Source: Acanthaster planci
Taxonomy: Eukaryota > Echinodermata > Asteroidea > Valvatida > Acanthasteridae
DNA: 64,000 bases
Assembly (NCBI RefSeq): GCF_001949145.1
Contig: NW_019091403.1
Coordinates: 715,391 to 779,390 of the forward strand
Direction: 5' to 3'
Position numbers and translations under genes: made by a program. Under the pieces are notes generated by a model. It worked only from the letters and a program-made list of their open reading frames with translations, was not told the origin of the DNA and did not search any database. Shown in pieces: positions 35,852-50,500 of the stretch (the stretch's first letter is position 1; every line of letters starts with the position of its first letter).

Positions 35852-38254
35852 GACCAAAATTCCTATAGTGGATTGAATATCACAAGAACCACAGTGCATC
35901 AGGGAAAGGATGGCCCTCCAAACAAATACCTCTGTGGGTCTCGAGCTGGACCAAAAGAGGGTGCTATTTCCTTAGCAACAAAAGCTCCTTTGGAACTAAC
36001 TGCGCATCGCTGGATCACGAACGACTAGGAAACGCAACCAACAACGCAGCTGTTTTCAACCGATGAGGGAATTCTTCTGCTGGAGGTGGATTACCTTTTG
36101 CAGTCAAAATGACAGTGAACAGACAGTTGTCAGTCACACCTTGAAAAAATAGCGATAACCCCATCAGAAACAGACTGACTTACGGTTAATGACCTTGATC
36201 AATGTGTAGAAGTGTATATAGGGGAGAGTGTGAGGGTAAAGCGTACCGTTTACTTTAAAAAGCTAGTTCTATTAAAGTGTAGCAGCAATGAATTTTTCTT
36301 TTAGCCCAACTTTTCTTCAATTTTATACTCTTCTCTAAAGTGTGAACATTATTTGACATACTTTTTTGAGTTACTGAAAACTGCAATTTTTAAAACACTG
36401 ACAATTGCCCATATTCTCCTGGACAACTGAGGGCGCTGTTGCTGTGATGTCATCCAGGGAAGATGTATTTCAGTTCATATTTCCTCGTCTAATTGTGAAT
36501 TCAAAATTAACTCAATGGAAAAGTTCTTATAAGCGTTGGATGCTTGCTTATTACTTTGAACTAAAAAAAAGACTCAAAAGCAAATTGAGACCAGCAAAAT
36601 CTAAAAAATATGGAACAGTTCAACCAAAATCTTGCCTAAAATATGTTAAAATGACTGGTCGGTTCACTGAACATAAAGTGTTACGAATATACTACGTGTA
36701 ATTACTTTTAAGAGCTTATGAAGAGGATGAAATTTTCCAATAAATCAGCCGTACCGGTACTGTCTTTTCAAGACTTACAACAAATTCAGAATATGTTTTC
36801 ATTCATCATATCTGAGCCTCTGAAATAAGCTTGCAGGGTGCCAGTCTTCAAATGTCCTTTCACCAGTGAGGATAAGTTAGCCACTACACTTTGGCCACCA
36901 GCATGTAAATACCCAGGTTCCACTCAAAGGACTTTAGTTATCGCATTCTGCCACTAGTCTCTGCCATCATAATGGCTCCCCGTGCACAAACGGCTATTGA
37001 TAGCCAGCAATACAACAACGCCCTAAGGCCTGGTTACAATGTGGTTGACTATATATGGTCCAGCTTACCACTGTTGGCTGAAAACTGTTGAAGTAAGATT
37101 AACTACAAAGCCGTCTCTACACTTGCCCCGAAATGTCACGAGCAAATGGTTTCTCGTTGCTCTAGGCTTTCTAACAAACCTGAAGGCTACTATCCGACAA
37201 TCCTTTGCCACAATTATCACATGAACAAGTAGGCCTACATGGCCTCTTGTTGATGAGGCCCCTTTCATATTTTCTAGTCACCACTGTCACAACAATGAGA
37301 CAGAGAAGCAAGTATCGCCTCTATCACTGTTATTGATAGTTAGAAAGCAAGTATTAACTTTTACTACCTGAGAGAAATAACAAAGCAAAATATCAAAAAG
37401 AAAACCAAATTTCAAGTATGTTACTTGGACTATGGCCACTCAAAAGTGGACTTTTGTTTAAGATTTTTGTCAGTTAAGTAATATAATGATCAGATGCTTT
37501 AGGTTATTTTAGTTTTATAGTTTAGACCATAGACCTTTATCAGATACTGGCCACGCTAGTCTGGTTCCCTGTACGCTCATTGACAACAGTAAGACAATTC
37601 ACACACTGAAAAAAGGCACAGACTATTTTCCCTTCCAGCCCATTAGTTTGGTTTATACATTGGTTTTAATGGTAAAAAAGCAATACGGCTACCCCATGAT
37701 AGAGGTTTACAAAGTGTAATTAACGTAGACCACCACCGTGACCTGCATGGGATTTCGGAAAATGGCTCAACTACCAAAATCACCCTAGTATTAACCCTCA
37801 AAACAGCCACCAGAGTTTAGATGCATCACTCGTAGCCTCAAGATACAATTTTGAACTCGGTGATTACGCTGGAGTTACTCAGGTGTACTTACGATGTAAA
37901 AGAAAAGTGCAACTTCTCGTTTAACATGTTAGCATTCTCCACTGGAATGGCTGGTATTACCGCATTTACTGCAGTGCAGGAAGACCACGCAAGCCAGTTC
38001 ATCGCGCGCAAAATTATGTGCGCTCTCCCCATGGCGCAGCTGTACACTCGTGTCGACGACTGTTTTTTATGGTGTACTATTTACGACACACATTTCTCTC
38101 TTTCTCTGGCGTTGTGTAGTGGTGTCACCTTGGAAGAGGCCAGGGAGAGGCAGAATGTGTGTCGTTAATACTGCACCATAGTTTCTTGTGTGGTTTTTAA
38201 GGTTCTGGGAGCTTGATCGGAGTTGGAGGTAGGCCTAAGCAGACAAAATTACAG
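35852..38254. other. Intergenic downstream of the GPCR
   Basis: No gene recognised. It contains one copy of repeat family R1. A basic open frame at about 36450-36701 (ending in KMTGRFTEHKVLRIYYV) has no recognised motif and was not called. Confidence 0.4.
35946..36090 (+). repeat. Dispersed repeat family R1, copy ii
   Basis: Starts ggaccaaaagagggtgctat and includes gctcctttggaac and caaccgatgagg, aligning with the copy at 7220-7400. It lies about 100 bp 3' of the GPCR stop codon. Confidence 0.55.
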
Positions 38255-38715
38255 GGTGTATTCCACCAAACGGTTGTATTTCTGAGCGAGCTCATTAATA
38301 TTTTGTGATCCCACGGGGTTTTTACAATAAGACAGGCCATAATCAGGAGGCATCATAGAAATGTTTCTATAAATCTCAAATTAAGGTCTCCAGTTAAGGG
38401 TATTTCTTTCACAAAAGCCCCAAAATTGCGGACCTATTTTGGATACAGGTGGGCCGTTACATTCAGAAATGAGCGCTTAGTGTTATTGCTATTTTGGGGA
38501 TATCTTCGTTGAAAGGCGAAAAAAAAAATAATAAAAAATTCTTGGCTAACCCCCCATGAAATTGAAACGAAAAGCGATCTTCTGGCCATAATCTTGGATT
38601 TCCAGTGAAAAAAACGGAGGTCAGCCTCTTCACGAAAGTCAACAGGCGGCGCTATTTCGGTCCGATTTTGCACTGTTTTCTATGGGCGCGTATTTGGTGT
38701 AGTGCAACCTACAGT
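38255..38715. mobile_element. Inverted second copy of the 1031-1698 element
   Basis: The reverse complement matches about 1110-1555 over most of its length (for example actacaccaaatacg, gagctcattaatattttgtg on the plus strand). The outer terminal repeats seen in copy 1 are not present here, so this copy is truncated or the element boundary is internal. Confidence 0.6.
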
Positions 38716-41569
38716 GACTGTGCGCAATATTTACTTCCCCGTCGTAGACAAGTATCTGACTCGAGACAGCATATTAATATGGAAAGTGCTCTTTTAGCTA
38801 CCCCGAAGTTTTGACCCCGTCGTGGCGTATAGCGGAAGCGGGGGGGGTCCCCCAGGAGATACACAGCCATAAAAATAGCAATTTGACACTAGTGCTTACA
38901 CTTTCGAAATGGTAGTGTCACTTTTGAGGGCACTGAGGAATTGTTATGAATAAAAAAAGTCAGACAAACATTTTTAAAAAAACTCTTCATCCGTAAGCAC
39001 CCCCCCAACCTGTATAGGCGAGCCACTGTGACACGGGTTATCTGGGAAAGCAGTTCTGCCGATCCATGGTCCAATTGATGGGGTACAGTGGGTATAGTCA
39101 GCACAAGCATAACACTGATTCATTTACAGATTAAAACTTCCCTATAGTCTATACGCGTTACTTCTTTCATTCTGAATGTTAGGATTTCCAAGTTACTCCC
39201 CCCCCCCCGTTTCATTCATTCTTTTCGACAAACTCCACCTACCCTCCTTGCTGATGGCACGATGTGGTACAGTGTGGTTCGCACAATAAAATATGTAAGC
39301 AACTCATTTGCATCGCTTGGGTACCAGATGTTAAAGAAGTCAACCTCGGTTGCATGCACAATAGCGAATCTGATTTCTGTGAATAAAATAGGAGCTGGTG
39401 ATGACTCATTCGGGATCTCTCGAGAACAAGGTTGTCAAAGGAAGCGATGTGCGCGTTGTACCATTTATATTCAGCACGAACTGTTCAATTTGTCAATTCC
39501 TTGCTCTCATGATAGTCTGTGATCGAACTTCGAAGTAGGCTAGAGAGACTTAGTTTTGAACACATCTGCTTGGATACATACTCCAGAAAACTAAATTATT
39601 GACATCATTAGAAAGAATTTGAGGTGCCTGTTTGATTCGGTCAACGGTGAGAGATGGAATCTTTGACGTCAACGTCGCTAATATTGCGTGGCTGCCTGTT
39701 GATGGTCGTTTTGACATGGTTGACAGGTGGTGAGTGATTGAGTGGTGGTGAAGTTAAGATTTGAAGCTTTTCATGGTAGACTGACAAGTAAAATAGACAA
39801 ATTTGTGGTCGCACCATGGATGTGTCTCTTTTTGGAGCATTTTTTTTCGCAATAAACCTTTTTGGCGTTAGCAATAGCAGTGCATTATGGGCGTGGACAT
39901 GGTGGATGACAAGCAAGCCATGCATTTTATGCACAATCCTATGTGGGAAGTGAACCAGTCAAAAATCAAGTTACAGTTTTCTGCAAAATATTTTTTTATT
40001 TATCTGCTCATCAATTTACAGACATGACAGATGCTTGCGTATCATCAGATTATGCAAGAAACATTTTCAAATACGTTTTCAAATATTTGTAAGAAAAAAA
40101 TCACCCTTAATTGCCTTTTTTTAAGGGCACCAGTCACTCTGCAGGCTGAAAATGAATGTGACTGGTCAAAATGAGATGAATGAGCTGTAAGTCTTAATAC
40201 TAGAACATTAATATTCACGAATTAGTCAAAGCACGGTCTGTGACAAAAAGTTGCATTGTTGGAAGGAATTCTCTGAATTTTGCTTTTCTGCCAAGCTTTT
40301 AAACTTTGAATTTTGTGAATATCTTCATCCCAAATCAATAATGCAACACTTTATCAGAAGGGGGTGGCTTGAATTGGAGTATGAAATAAAATGGACACAG
40401 ATTAACATCTTGCAGATACACTTCTCCCATAGGGTTGTGCATAAAATGCATTGCAGGTATGTCATCCAATCCCACAATGCATTGCGAACGTCGGAAAGGT
40501 TTATTTCAGAACCTCACCATGCTCACATGCTCAACGAGATAAGCCTACCCATCCATGCCTACATCCATGGTGCTACTACAAACCTACGGTGAAGTTAGTT
40601 CCTCATTCAACAGTCAGTGTTGAACAAGAAGCTGTTTGATATGAAATTGCACGGGTATGTTCACTACTTACAGGGTGAACTTTCTGCTAGGTTGCTTATT
40701 ATAGAAAACTTGCCTTTTCCTTGTTTGGAAGAAAAAATGTTGCCTTTTTTGCCGTTTTCCCAATTTGTACGAAGTTTGGCCTGACTTGTACAGACTCCTT
40801 TGTATGGTTAAGTAATGGTACCCTGTACGAGAGCCTGTCTAGTTTGTGCCCAGACTTCAGCACCTCCGAATATCGTTCAGATCTGCGAGAGTACCTGTCG
40901 ATCTAAGTACTCTAGAGAATTACGGCTGTTTTGTGTCGCAGCTAATACTCAGTGCCCTTGGCTCACTGGTTCCCTGTCCAGTCACACACTGTTTTCGGCA
41001 AATCATTGGTAGCGCGGCTCATTGTCTGTGATGTGACACATGACGAAAGTGACGAAACCGCTGTCAGTTTTGTGGAAGTGGGGCAAAAGAATGAAAGAAA
41101 TCCAGATGAATCGGGACATGGCCCAGTATACGACGGAGGAGTATTCGTTGGGCCCTGTTCACGGGTCTGTCCCCCAGTCAGAGGCAACCCTGGACACGGG
41201 GTTTTTTGGGGTCAACAAGCCCTGAAATGTAGGCAAGTTTTTTTTTTATGTTTTGCCAGCTGTGCCTGTCAACCAAGCATGATCACATTTTGTTGTTAAT
41301 AATTCCTGGCTAGGCTCTGGAGGGTTGTTTGTAAGTGTTGTAAAAATGGAATTAGGCCTAAAAGTGACAGATTTCATATTTTCACTTATGTTTTAGATGC
41401 TATGTAAAATGTGCTGTACAGTACGTAGTTGTGTCACTTGTGCTCCAGTGTTGGCACACGCTCTGTCCTGCTTGGCACCCAATCCTCGAAATTTCTCAAC
41501 CAAATTTAAATAGTACTATTCGTTTTTTGATGAGATTCATCAAGTTAACTTCGTCTTGTTTTGCACCAG
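38716..41569. other. Intergenic, 5' side of aminopeptidase P copy 2
   Basis: No exon recognised. A signal-peptide exon ending in phase 1 is expected somewhere upstream of 41570, but none with an ATG, hydrophobic core and phase-1 donor was found. An inverted repeat pair lies at about 39790-39945 and 40425-40590. Confidence 0.4.
39790..40590. repeat. Inverted repeat pair with 480-bp spacer
   Basis: Sequence at about 40425-40590 (ttgtgcataaaatgcattgc, aatgcattgcgaacg, catccatggtg) is the diverged reverse complement of about 39790-39945. Two opposed copies of a dispersed repeat, or one composite element. Confidence 0.5.
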
Positions 41570-44500
41570 TTTCTCTCGGAGGCAGCTCGGGCTCTTCCTT
41601 TTCAGATGAAGTGAAGCACAGGGAGAGACGGGCCACCGAAGATGTTAGGGACTGTCGGATACCAGTGGTAAGAGTGGATACCAACTGCCATGTGGGGATG
41701 TCAGGTTGCAGAGTGGAAAGTTCTAGAACTTTGATCAGATTAGGTCCAACGTGTGAATCCATTTGGTGTGGCCATTATAGACCTCTTTATTAGAACGTGT
41801 CCTGATCCTGTACTGTTTGATTAACTTTAATTTCAAATATGGCTTGTATCTGATCTTTTGTCCCCTATTTAGAAACTTCCACCGACTGCAACGGACACCA
41901 CGGAACGTCTGAGAGACCTCAGGAAGCGAATGAGGCACATTCGATATGACCTGGATGGCTACATTATCCCCTACACCGACCGACACCAGGTATGGAGGTG
42001 CAGGGGGTTGGTAAAAATCTGAGTGATAAACTAATTAACCTGTTGAAGTTTTAGCCTGTCTGTTAATTTTCTGCTTTGCCCTTTACTGACAACAGTCGCA
42101 TCAATCAAACTGATTGGTGAAACATTTCTTTGGCCTTTATTTTAGAGTGATTTTGTTGCTGACCATGACAAACGGCTAGAATTTATCACTGGATTCAAAG
42201 GATCAGGTAAGGCTTATATTTTTTTGCTGTCATCATGCGTGAATTTAGAGCAGAAAAAGCTATTAAGTACATTGGGCCCCCCCAAAAAGCTGCGTTTTCG
42301 GTTACCTGACCCAACCTAGAAAATTGATCAATTTCCTAGAAAGTGCACGTCATAAATCCGTATTATTGTTGTAAGAATCTTTGATATCCAGCGAAGAGGT
42401 CAGCGCAGCTGGTACTTAGAACGATTCCTCAGACAAAATACCCAAGGTATGGGGATTCAAATTTGTCCGTGTTCCCTTTTTGTTAACCACACCAGGTGGT
42501 CTGGCCATCGTCACAACTGACGTAACAGGGGAGGACGGAAGAGCTGTTCTCTGGACAGACGGTCGTTACTGGATCCAAATGGAGAGAGAAGTGGACTGCA
42601 ACTGGGACTTAATGCGTCTCGGTGAGTGAATCAGAGGAGAGTAACATTGATAGTCACCTTAGCTGCAGGTTTGAACGACGGTTGTCTAGACTAGCTCAGA
42701 GGTTTGTTTTTTAAGAAATGACTTGGGAGAGAGTGGTACTGTCACAAAATATTTATCACTTTCCAAGGCTAGCTACTGGTAAAAATGAATGATTTACGTA
42801 GGTCTGGCATGTGTAGTTGTGAAGGATAATAAACACCACGTGTTAATCTTAACCCTCCAAAATTTTTCAAAATCAGCTTGAGGGTTTGGTACCATTTTGT
42901 AAGATTGAAGATGATAGAGCCTTGGCTCTGTGTCTCATGTGATTTAATGCCCCTTAAAAGAACATGGAGTGTGCCATTGTGTTTTTACACAGTAGAGGAT
43001 TTTGGAGGTTTTCCTTGCCAAAATGATGAGGACATTAAGGTTAGTAAACCAAGTTGAGCCAAAATAAGGTGCAGGTCAGAAAAGTTCATCGGATGAAACC
43101 CAGTCATCGACGTTGACAATTGGCTGGCTTTTTGTGTCTGAACAGGGGACGCACGTGACTTGACGCCAGTCGAGTGGGTGATCGAAAATATTGTACCCAT
43201 CAACCAACAGAGTCAGATTGCCCGAATTGGTTACGACCCAGAGCTGCTATCTATACGTGAGTACTGTACCAAATGAATAAAAAATAAAACAAGCTGAACT
43301 TGTAGAAGTTTCAAAACTGTATTATGTTACCTGAAACTAACAGTTTTTCTCAATTTTAACATTGCATTGGGCAGTTAAACAAATGAATAAAAATAAAAAT
43401 AGAAGTGAACTTTCATTTTTCCTTTTCAATGTAGTGTACTTGCCAAAACATTTTGCTTTTCCTACTTGTGATTTAAAAGTATTCCAAATATCCAAATTTC
43501 TACAACAAAAGACAAGTGTATTTGGATTCATGCACATTTGGAATGCTGTTGTATACCATTGACATTTCTATTTGTCATTCTTTTTCTATTTATTTCCGGG
43601 CATATTGCAAAGACTACACATAAAGAAAACGTTAAAAACCACAGACAAAGAGGCATGCCTGTGGATTTCCCCAAAGCAGAATCAGTCACTAGATGAAGGG
43701 ATAACCTCACAAGCCTTCTTTGATTTGTTGTTCTTTATATTTGGTTTGACTGTTCCAATTTTTCGACAGGGGATTTTTACACCTTCAACTACACCTTCCG
43801 GGATTATGACTTGAAGCGGATCAAGATGATTCCATTGCCAGATATCCGCATCATCAACAACAACCCACAGTTCCCAGACCCTGACCTGATCAACGATGAA
43901 GACGAAGCTGACGAAAGGAACGATTTTATGATTGACTACATTTGGGCGGACAGCCTGCAGGTGGACTATGGGTTGCGTCCGCTGGAGCCGTACGATACCA
44001 ACCTCTATGCTGGTGAGATTTCAAGATTTCAAAAGCCTACATCGGTCGGTTCAAAGGGATTTAAGAACCCTGCTGGTCTTTCCCACAGTACCTCTCATGT
44101 TGCCAAGTCTGGGCTCCACCTCCAACTTCGCTTTGGCAACAGCATTTGAAAGCCTCACTTTTTGGTACCTTGGCTCAATATCGGCCCATTATCTGTTACA
44201 GAAATGTCAAATCATTATGCGAAAAATGATTTTTCAAGTGAAATGTTTTAAAATATGAAATGTGTCTAAGTGGTTCTGAGCCTGAGACAGATGTTGTAGT
44301 TCATAGATTTGTATATCAGTCGTCCACACAAGATGTGGTAAATTGTGCATTGATGTTAATGATGCACCTCTGATTTTGGTGGAAATCTTTGGGGTTTTCT
44401 TTTCGTTTCAGGAGAGGCATGGGAGGACAAGATTTACCGCAAAGACGGCAAGAAGAACCTTAGAGACATGATGAAAGACCAGAAAATTGATGCTGTTATC

Positions 44501-47500
44501 ATCACCCAACTGGACGAAGTCGCATGTAAGCCACACATTCACTAGTATTTCAAATAATCCCTAGCAAAGCTGTGAGTGTGGTCAAAGATCTTGCTCCAGC
44601 TCACAAAGTGATATTGATCTGCATTTGAATAAACATTAATAACAAACAGCAAGCTTAATATTTCTGTAAGCAAACAAGTACTAATTTGATGCTGTTGTTT
44701 GTGGATCTGTAGACTTTATTCACGGGGCCGGCCATATTGAATTTGAAAGCGAGGTTAACTCTTCATTTTTGAATGTTGAGAGTACAAATGAAGCAATCAA
44801 ATGAAATGTCATGACCAATTTGCACCTGTCTGTACTCCAATTAATAATTTCAAATTCATAATTGAACACACAGAATTGTAGCTTGCCAGATTCCAAAAAT
44901 TATTGGAAGGGAGGCTTGGAAAGCACGGAAGTATAAAACAATCTGGTGCCATCCTAATCGACAGTTTACAATATGTAAAACAGATTTGGGGAACAAGATC
45001 AAAATGTCCTCCATGCGAATAAGGGGAATCTGTTCTCTGTTTTGTACTAATTTATTATGAATTTTTTGTTTCAATCCTAGGGTTGTTCAACTTGAGAGGA
45101 AACGATATCCAGTTCAACCCACTGTTCATGTCATTTGCAATCATCACCGAAAAACAAATCAAGTGAGTTCATACAAGCTTATAATTCTCTTTTCATTTGT
45201 CACAAATTTTAGAAATAGGTCATTCTGTAAATTTGGGGTCCAATTTTTTGTGTCCCTGTTACATCTAACGTGTGATTTTCGAAGTTCAAAACACTGTGTC
45301 TACTTTCCAAGAGTAATGAATTAATGCACATTACTTGAAATCAATTTCAGTGATATTTCCATGTCAAATTGTACTAGTCAGGTGTAACAGGGAAGCAAAG
45401 CAAAAATGTCACACTTTTGGACCCTGAATTTATAGAATGACCCAAATACTAATAAAAAAACAACGTGAAATAGACACCAAATTTTGCTGTGTACGAAGTC
45501 AGTAAATGGATACTTTACGGGTCTTTTTTGTGCATGCTTTGCAGACTGTATTTGCATGATGCTACGCGGCGTCTGACCAGCCTCATCAAAGAACATCTTA
45601 AGATTGGAACGGCCTATGGGTGCCCAGAGATAGGTACACTGCAGGGGTCAGAGGGGCGTGGAGTTTTGGAGATGGATACTTTGCTAGGATGGATGTTTTT
45701 CTTGATTTATTGCTATTGACCAGATCACGCAGGCGCTCCTACCCTGCTCCTCAACTGTCCTAAAGGAACGTAAAAAATTGCGCTCCACAAGAAATCTAAG
45801 CGCACTTTACAAATAACGACGACATGACAAAAACAGTGGAAAACATCGCCAAAAAGGACTGTGGAGTTCATCGCTAACTGAAAGATTTCACATTTATCCC
45901 ACTGCGTAGGCCTATAATTATTGTATGAATATGATCATCGCGAGCGTGGCCAGCTTTCCGACCGGCCAGCCGGCATGCACATGTACAATGTACATCAGTA
46001 TGTCCCGGGCAGTTTTGCTGTATGTAATACATTCTGTTACATGTTTTTATTGGTCAGTAAAAAGTTTCAGTGACAAGTGAGCCAATCAGTATCGTTCTTC
46101 TTTACCAGGCGCTTAAGTAGAAAGCAGTGTGCCGTGAGCTTTTGGTCGTCATGAAAACATAGTACTAACTATCATTTGACCTCGTTTTGCACTTCTGTTT
46201 ATAGGTTTATTTTAAGGAGACTGATTTGTTCTCCTGAGAGGTTAGAGGAGAGCGATTTATAGCTGTCTCGGATTTTCTCAAAATGAAGGACCGTATTGAC
46301 TCAATAACTTTTCAATGTCGCCATGAATTGAGAAACTCATAGCAAGTGTCTGAATGGAAAAAACGTGTTTCAGCTTCCCTTGAGAAGGGCTTGGAGTAAG
46401 TTGCTAAAACTTCGTAACTTGCTGTTTTAATAGCACAACCGTTTATGACGCAGAACCCTTTTGAAGGAAGATTTTCCTGTACAAGCGTACTTTTCTCTTC
46501 GTCGGTGTCCTTTCTACAGAAACGGAGTTACCGCTGTGCATCAAGGTGTACGACTACAGGAACTTCATGACAGATTTGCAGAACACCAACAGCCAAGGCT
46601 CCATCAAGAAAATCTGGGTTGGAAACGACACCAGCATTGGCTACCTGTATGAAATCGACGAGGTGGGTTTTGAGAAAGAGAAACCAGGGACTGGTCCATC
46701 AAAGTCAGGGGCTGACTTCATCAGGCTTCGATCTTTACAGTGGCCACCATCGGCCACTGCCGCGATGCCCCAGTGAATTGCCGTGATGCCCTTTAAAAAT
46801 AGCGCGTACCTTTCAGCCACTTGGCCAACGTGTCCCTCTTCAGTGATCAGTAGGCCTACGTGTATTTAAAGTTGTATTCAACTTTCAAGTTACTGTTCAG
46901 CGCTAGCATTTCTGTCAACAGCCAGCCAGCCACAACGAGTACTATATTTTTTCACGGACTGGTTTTGCATCGCCCTGTAGACAACATGGTATGGCAACCA
47001 TATCAATGTAGTTGACTTGTGTGACTCTAAAAACGTGGCACCAGACCACTTTTATACATAGACTGGTTACAAGTCGCGGCACAGAATTACACATTCTGCA
47101 CCAATTGGATTCTGTACATTGCACTATTTTGGGGGAATTGTGGATCGGAGTACGACCCAGTCTATTTTTTTCCTCGCTATTTTACTGGTATTCATGCGGG
47201 CGCTGGGCATGACAGTGGGCTTCTATTGGATAAATGTTTGTGACCCAGAAACCGACTTTGTTTGAAATGCATTGTTTGTGAGTAATTACATGTAACTAAT
47301 TTTTGAAATACAGTGTTGCCTTTATGGCATCATGAAAAGTAATAAAACACAACACCACATGGGAAATTAAAAGTTAGTACAGTATTATTAGTTTTTATAT
47401 TTACAATTCAAGCAGACTGCTCAGCATGTGAACAGAAACAATGAAAATTGCAGGTTGAAAATTTAACATCGTGTTGAAATCGAAGGAAAGTCTGTCGAAG

Positions 47501-50500
47501 TCACCAACAAGCATGATACGTAAAAGTTTCAACTTGGCCTTGGTGCCCATTCAGTTGGCCTTGATGCCCTTTGGTTTTTGGGAGCATTCAAGGCCAAGTA
47601 GCCTTGACCCTCAGAAGCTTAAGGTTGAGGCCTGCTTCATGAACCAGCTAGTCATAGAAATAACGCTAACCACGTTGTATATCTGCTTAGTAAAGAAATG
47701 CTCAATAGTTAAACCATCATTCTGGGATGTATTCTGTTCTTGACTGGTTCATAAGGATAAATGTTGTATACCATTGTTGGTCAACATGTTCTTAAAAGTT
47801 GGCGGCTTTGGATATAAAATTTGCTTTTCGCTTTGGGTATTGATGTGTTGAATGTGCTGATTGGCTACTGATTCCAAGATATTCAAGTTAACATTTTTAC
47901 CTACTCTGAATATGGCGTACTTAGCAGATTTGAATCACAATCACAACTTAGGTCTTTCCTATGCGTTTACAAATGTAGATACTGACAAATTAAAGTATTA
48001 AGCATTTTTCCAGTATCAGTGGCCCAGAATTAGTAAAGTGTGACTCCATTTATTTGTGAAGCATTTTGGCTGTAGACTGGTGTAATGCCCAGATTGCCCT
48101 CATGTGCCTCACATGCTTGAGTCAGAGAGCGCCCTCAACGATTCCTACGCTGAGTGTATATCACTGTTCTTTACTTTGACACAGGAAAAGCGTGTTGTGT
48201 CACCCTCTATCATCCAACATCTGAAAGCGATCAAGAACGACAAAGAGATAGAAGGAATGATCCAGGCAAACGTAAGTCTGTCGTTTCACATCAGGTGGTG
48301 AGAATAGTCAATTTGAATTGCACACTTGACCATGTACTTCAGACCCACTCGCACTGTTCCTGTCACGTTTAGCCTGTGATTTGATGTGGGAAATCTGTTA
48401 ATGCTGAGGGAAAAAAATTATCCTTGGAGTAACCTTTCCAGAGCTTTAAAATCAATGCGACTCTCACGTAAGAGGATTTCAGTGAACATAGAAAGTGAAA
48501 ATAAAAAGTAAAAAAAAAGTTTGAAATGATTTGGGTTCAAAGGGAAATATAGTTCTTGCTTTTGAAATGTCATTCTTTCAAAATCTGTTTCGATCTCGCG
48601 TTGTGGTTTGGTTGTGTCTATTGATAGAGTAGGTTTACTCTTACATGAGAGGGTCGGTGTTGGAATTGTTAACATTTGTAATGTGCAACATGTGCTTGCC
48701 TCTTACCACAGCTTCGTGACTCTGCCGCAGTTTGTGAGCTAGCGGCATGGATTGAAGAGAGACTGCGATCAAACAACGTAAGTTCTGTTATTTTCCCCCC
48801 TCACACCTGTCCCGGCCGTCAGTTTTTCAGACACCCCCTCCTGGAAGATTAGTTGAGCACGTTTGAAGATTAGTCAAAGCTTGGTTTAAAATTGGTCCTC
48901 AGCACGTGTTGGATAGGTTATGTTTGAGCTGTCTGGTACACCAGGCACAGAGCTGTTTATGGAGAGAATTGTGACATGAGTGCCTCAATTGCTGGAACCA
49001 AAATGGTGGATTATGCGTCGGTGCACATGGACAATCAGCATGCAGTAGCTGCATGTTGTACTGCACGCATAATGAAACAGCCATTTTGGATCCAACGTCT
49101 GAAATTGGTGCTACTCGTAAGAATTTTCTGTGTTTGCCCTCACCAAATGCAGAACCCAAACACTGGCCAGATTGACCGGCTGAGCGAGAAATTGGTTGCA
49201 GAGCAGTCGATTGAATTCCGCAAGTAAGTGTTCCAAGTGGTCCAAGTGGTCACATTTGTCCAGTGGTTGCAGTGACCTCTGTATTGCCTCTGGATGTATT
49301 TTGAATTCCAACTTGATGTTGGCAATGCAATGCCATGTCAGTAATGGTAACATTGGGCATTTAGCCACATCAGTATGTTATGGCTGCGGCTGAAAGTTAA
49401 CATGTACACCAGTATAAGCCATTGACTAACAGTCGAAGCCACTTCCCAAAGATGTGTGCATTACATCTCGCCACAGCCATCTGAATTGGACAAAGCCTGA
49501 CTTGATACGTTGCTGTGGCTTTCTGTATGTTTTTCTAGACGACAGGTTGGCTATGTCATGCCCAGTTACTATCCCATCGTTGGCTTTGGGTATAACGGAG
49601 CAGTGGTCGAATACAAGTGAGTATATTCCAGGACATCTCCTTTGGAAGGTCTCATTCCCTGCCTAGCCTGGGCCTAGAATTAAACCCTGAACCACAGCTT
49701 TTCCAGCGAATGACTTTGGGTAGTATGACACTTTCAGGCAATCAAGACTATTCCTGTGGATAAACTAATCCTTGTGTGTTTCATGAGAAGGTAAATGTCT
49801 GTTTGCTTGTCCACGGTGATTGGTTCCAAATCATGGCACAATCAGAGAAATCACCACTTTACCAGGCATTCATCAAATTTCTCCCAACTTCACTGGTGCA
49901 ATTTTTAGAAGATGAACACAGTGCCTTCCCATGTTTAGCATTACCATGAAAAGATTGGTACATCACAACCGTTGCTTTGGTTAAAGTGTTGATGAGTAAT
50001 ATTTGTTTTAACCCTCCTTTTGCTGTAACTGTCAAAAACAGTCCAAAATTCCTTCCACTGGATTTCCCCCAGTACACAGACACATATGGGAAATTTGACT
50101 GGTTTTGACTGATAGGACAACTGTGTCAAGAATGTGTCTTTGCATAGGAGCGTTAACGTATAATTTCATGTGGTTGAGGCATCCTTTTTTACCAATTGTT
50201 GTCTCAATTTCTTGACAGTGTCTCAGACGCCTCTAACCAAGCCATTACCTACCAGTATCCCTTGGTCATCGACTCTGGAGCTCAGTACTAGTAAGTTGCT
50301 TTTTTCCCTTTGCAGGTTAGTTTCTCACTTGTAGGGCAGCCATGTTGAGGGGCATGCCTCTCAAAAGTTCAAGGGCTTGTACTCATTTGGTTGAAGACTG
50401 GTTGCGCCCTTTGACCTAATGAGTAAGCCATAGAGCAGACATATTTGTTTTCCGTACTTTAGCTTATCAATGTAACTTAAACATCTTTTTTATTCTTATT

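Noticed and set aside
36405-36701. Basic 80-98 residue frame downstream of the GPCR
   Set aside because: Starts with TTG, no motif, no splice support.
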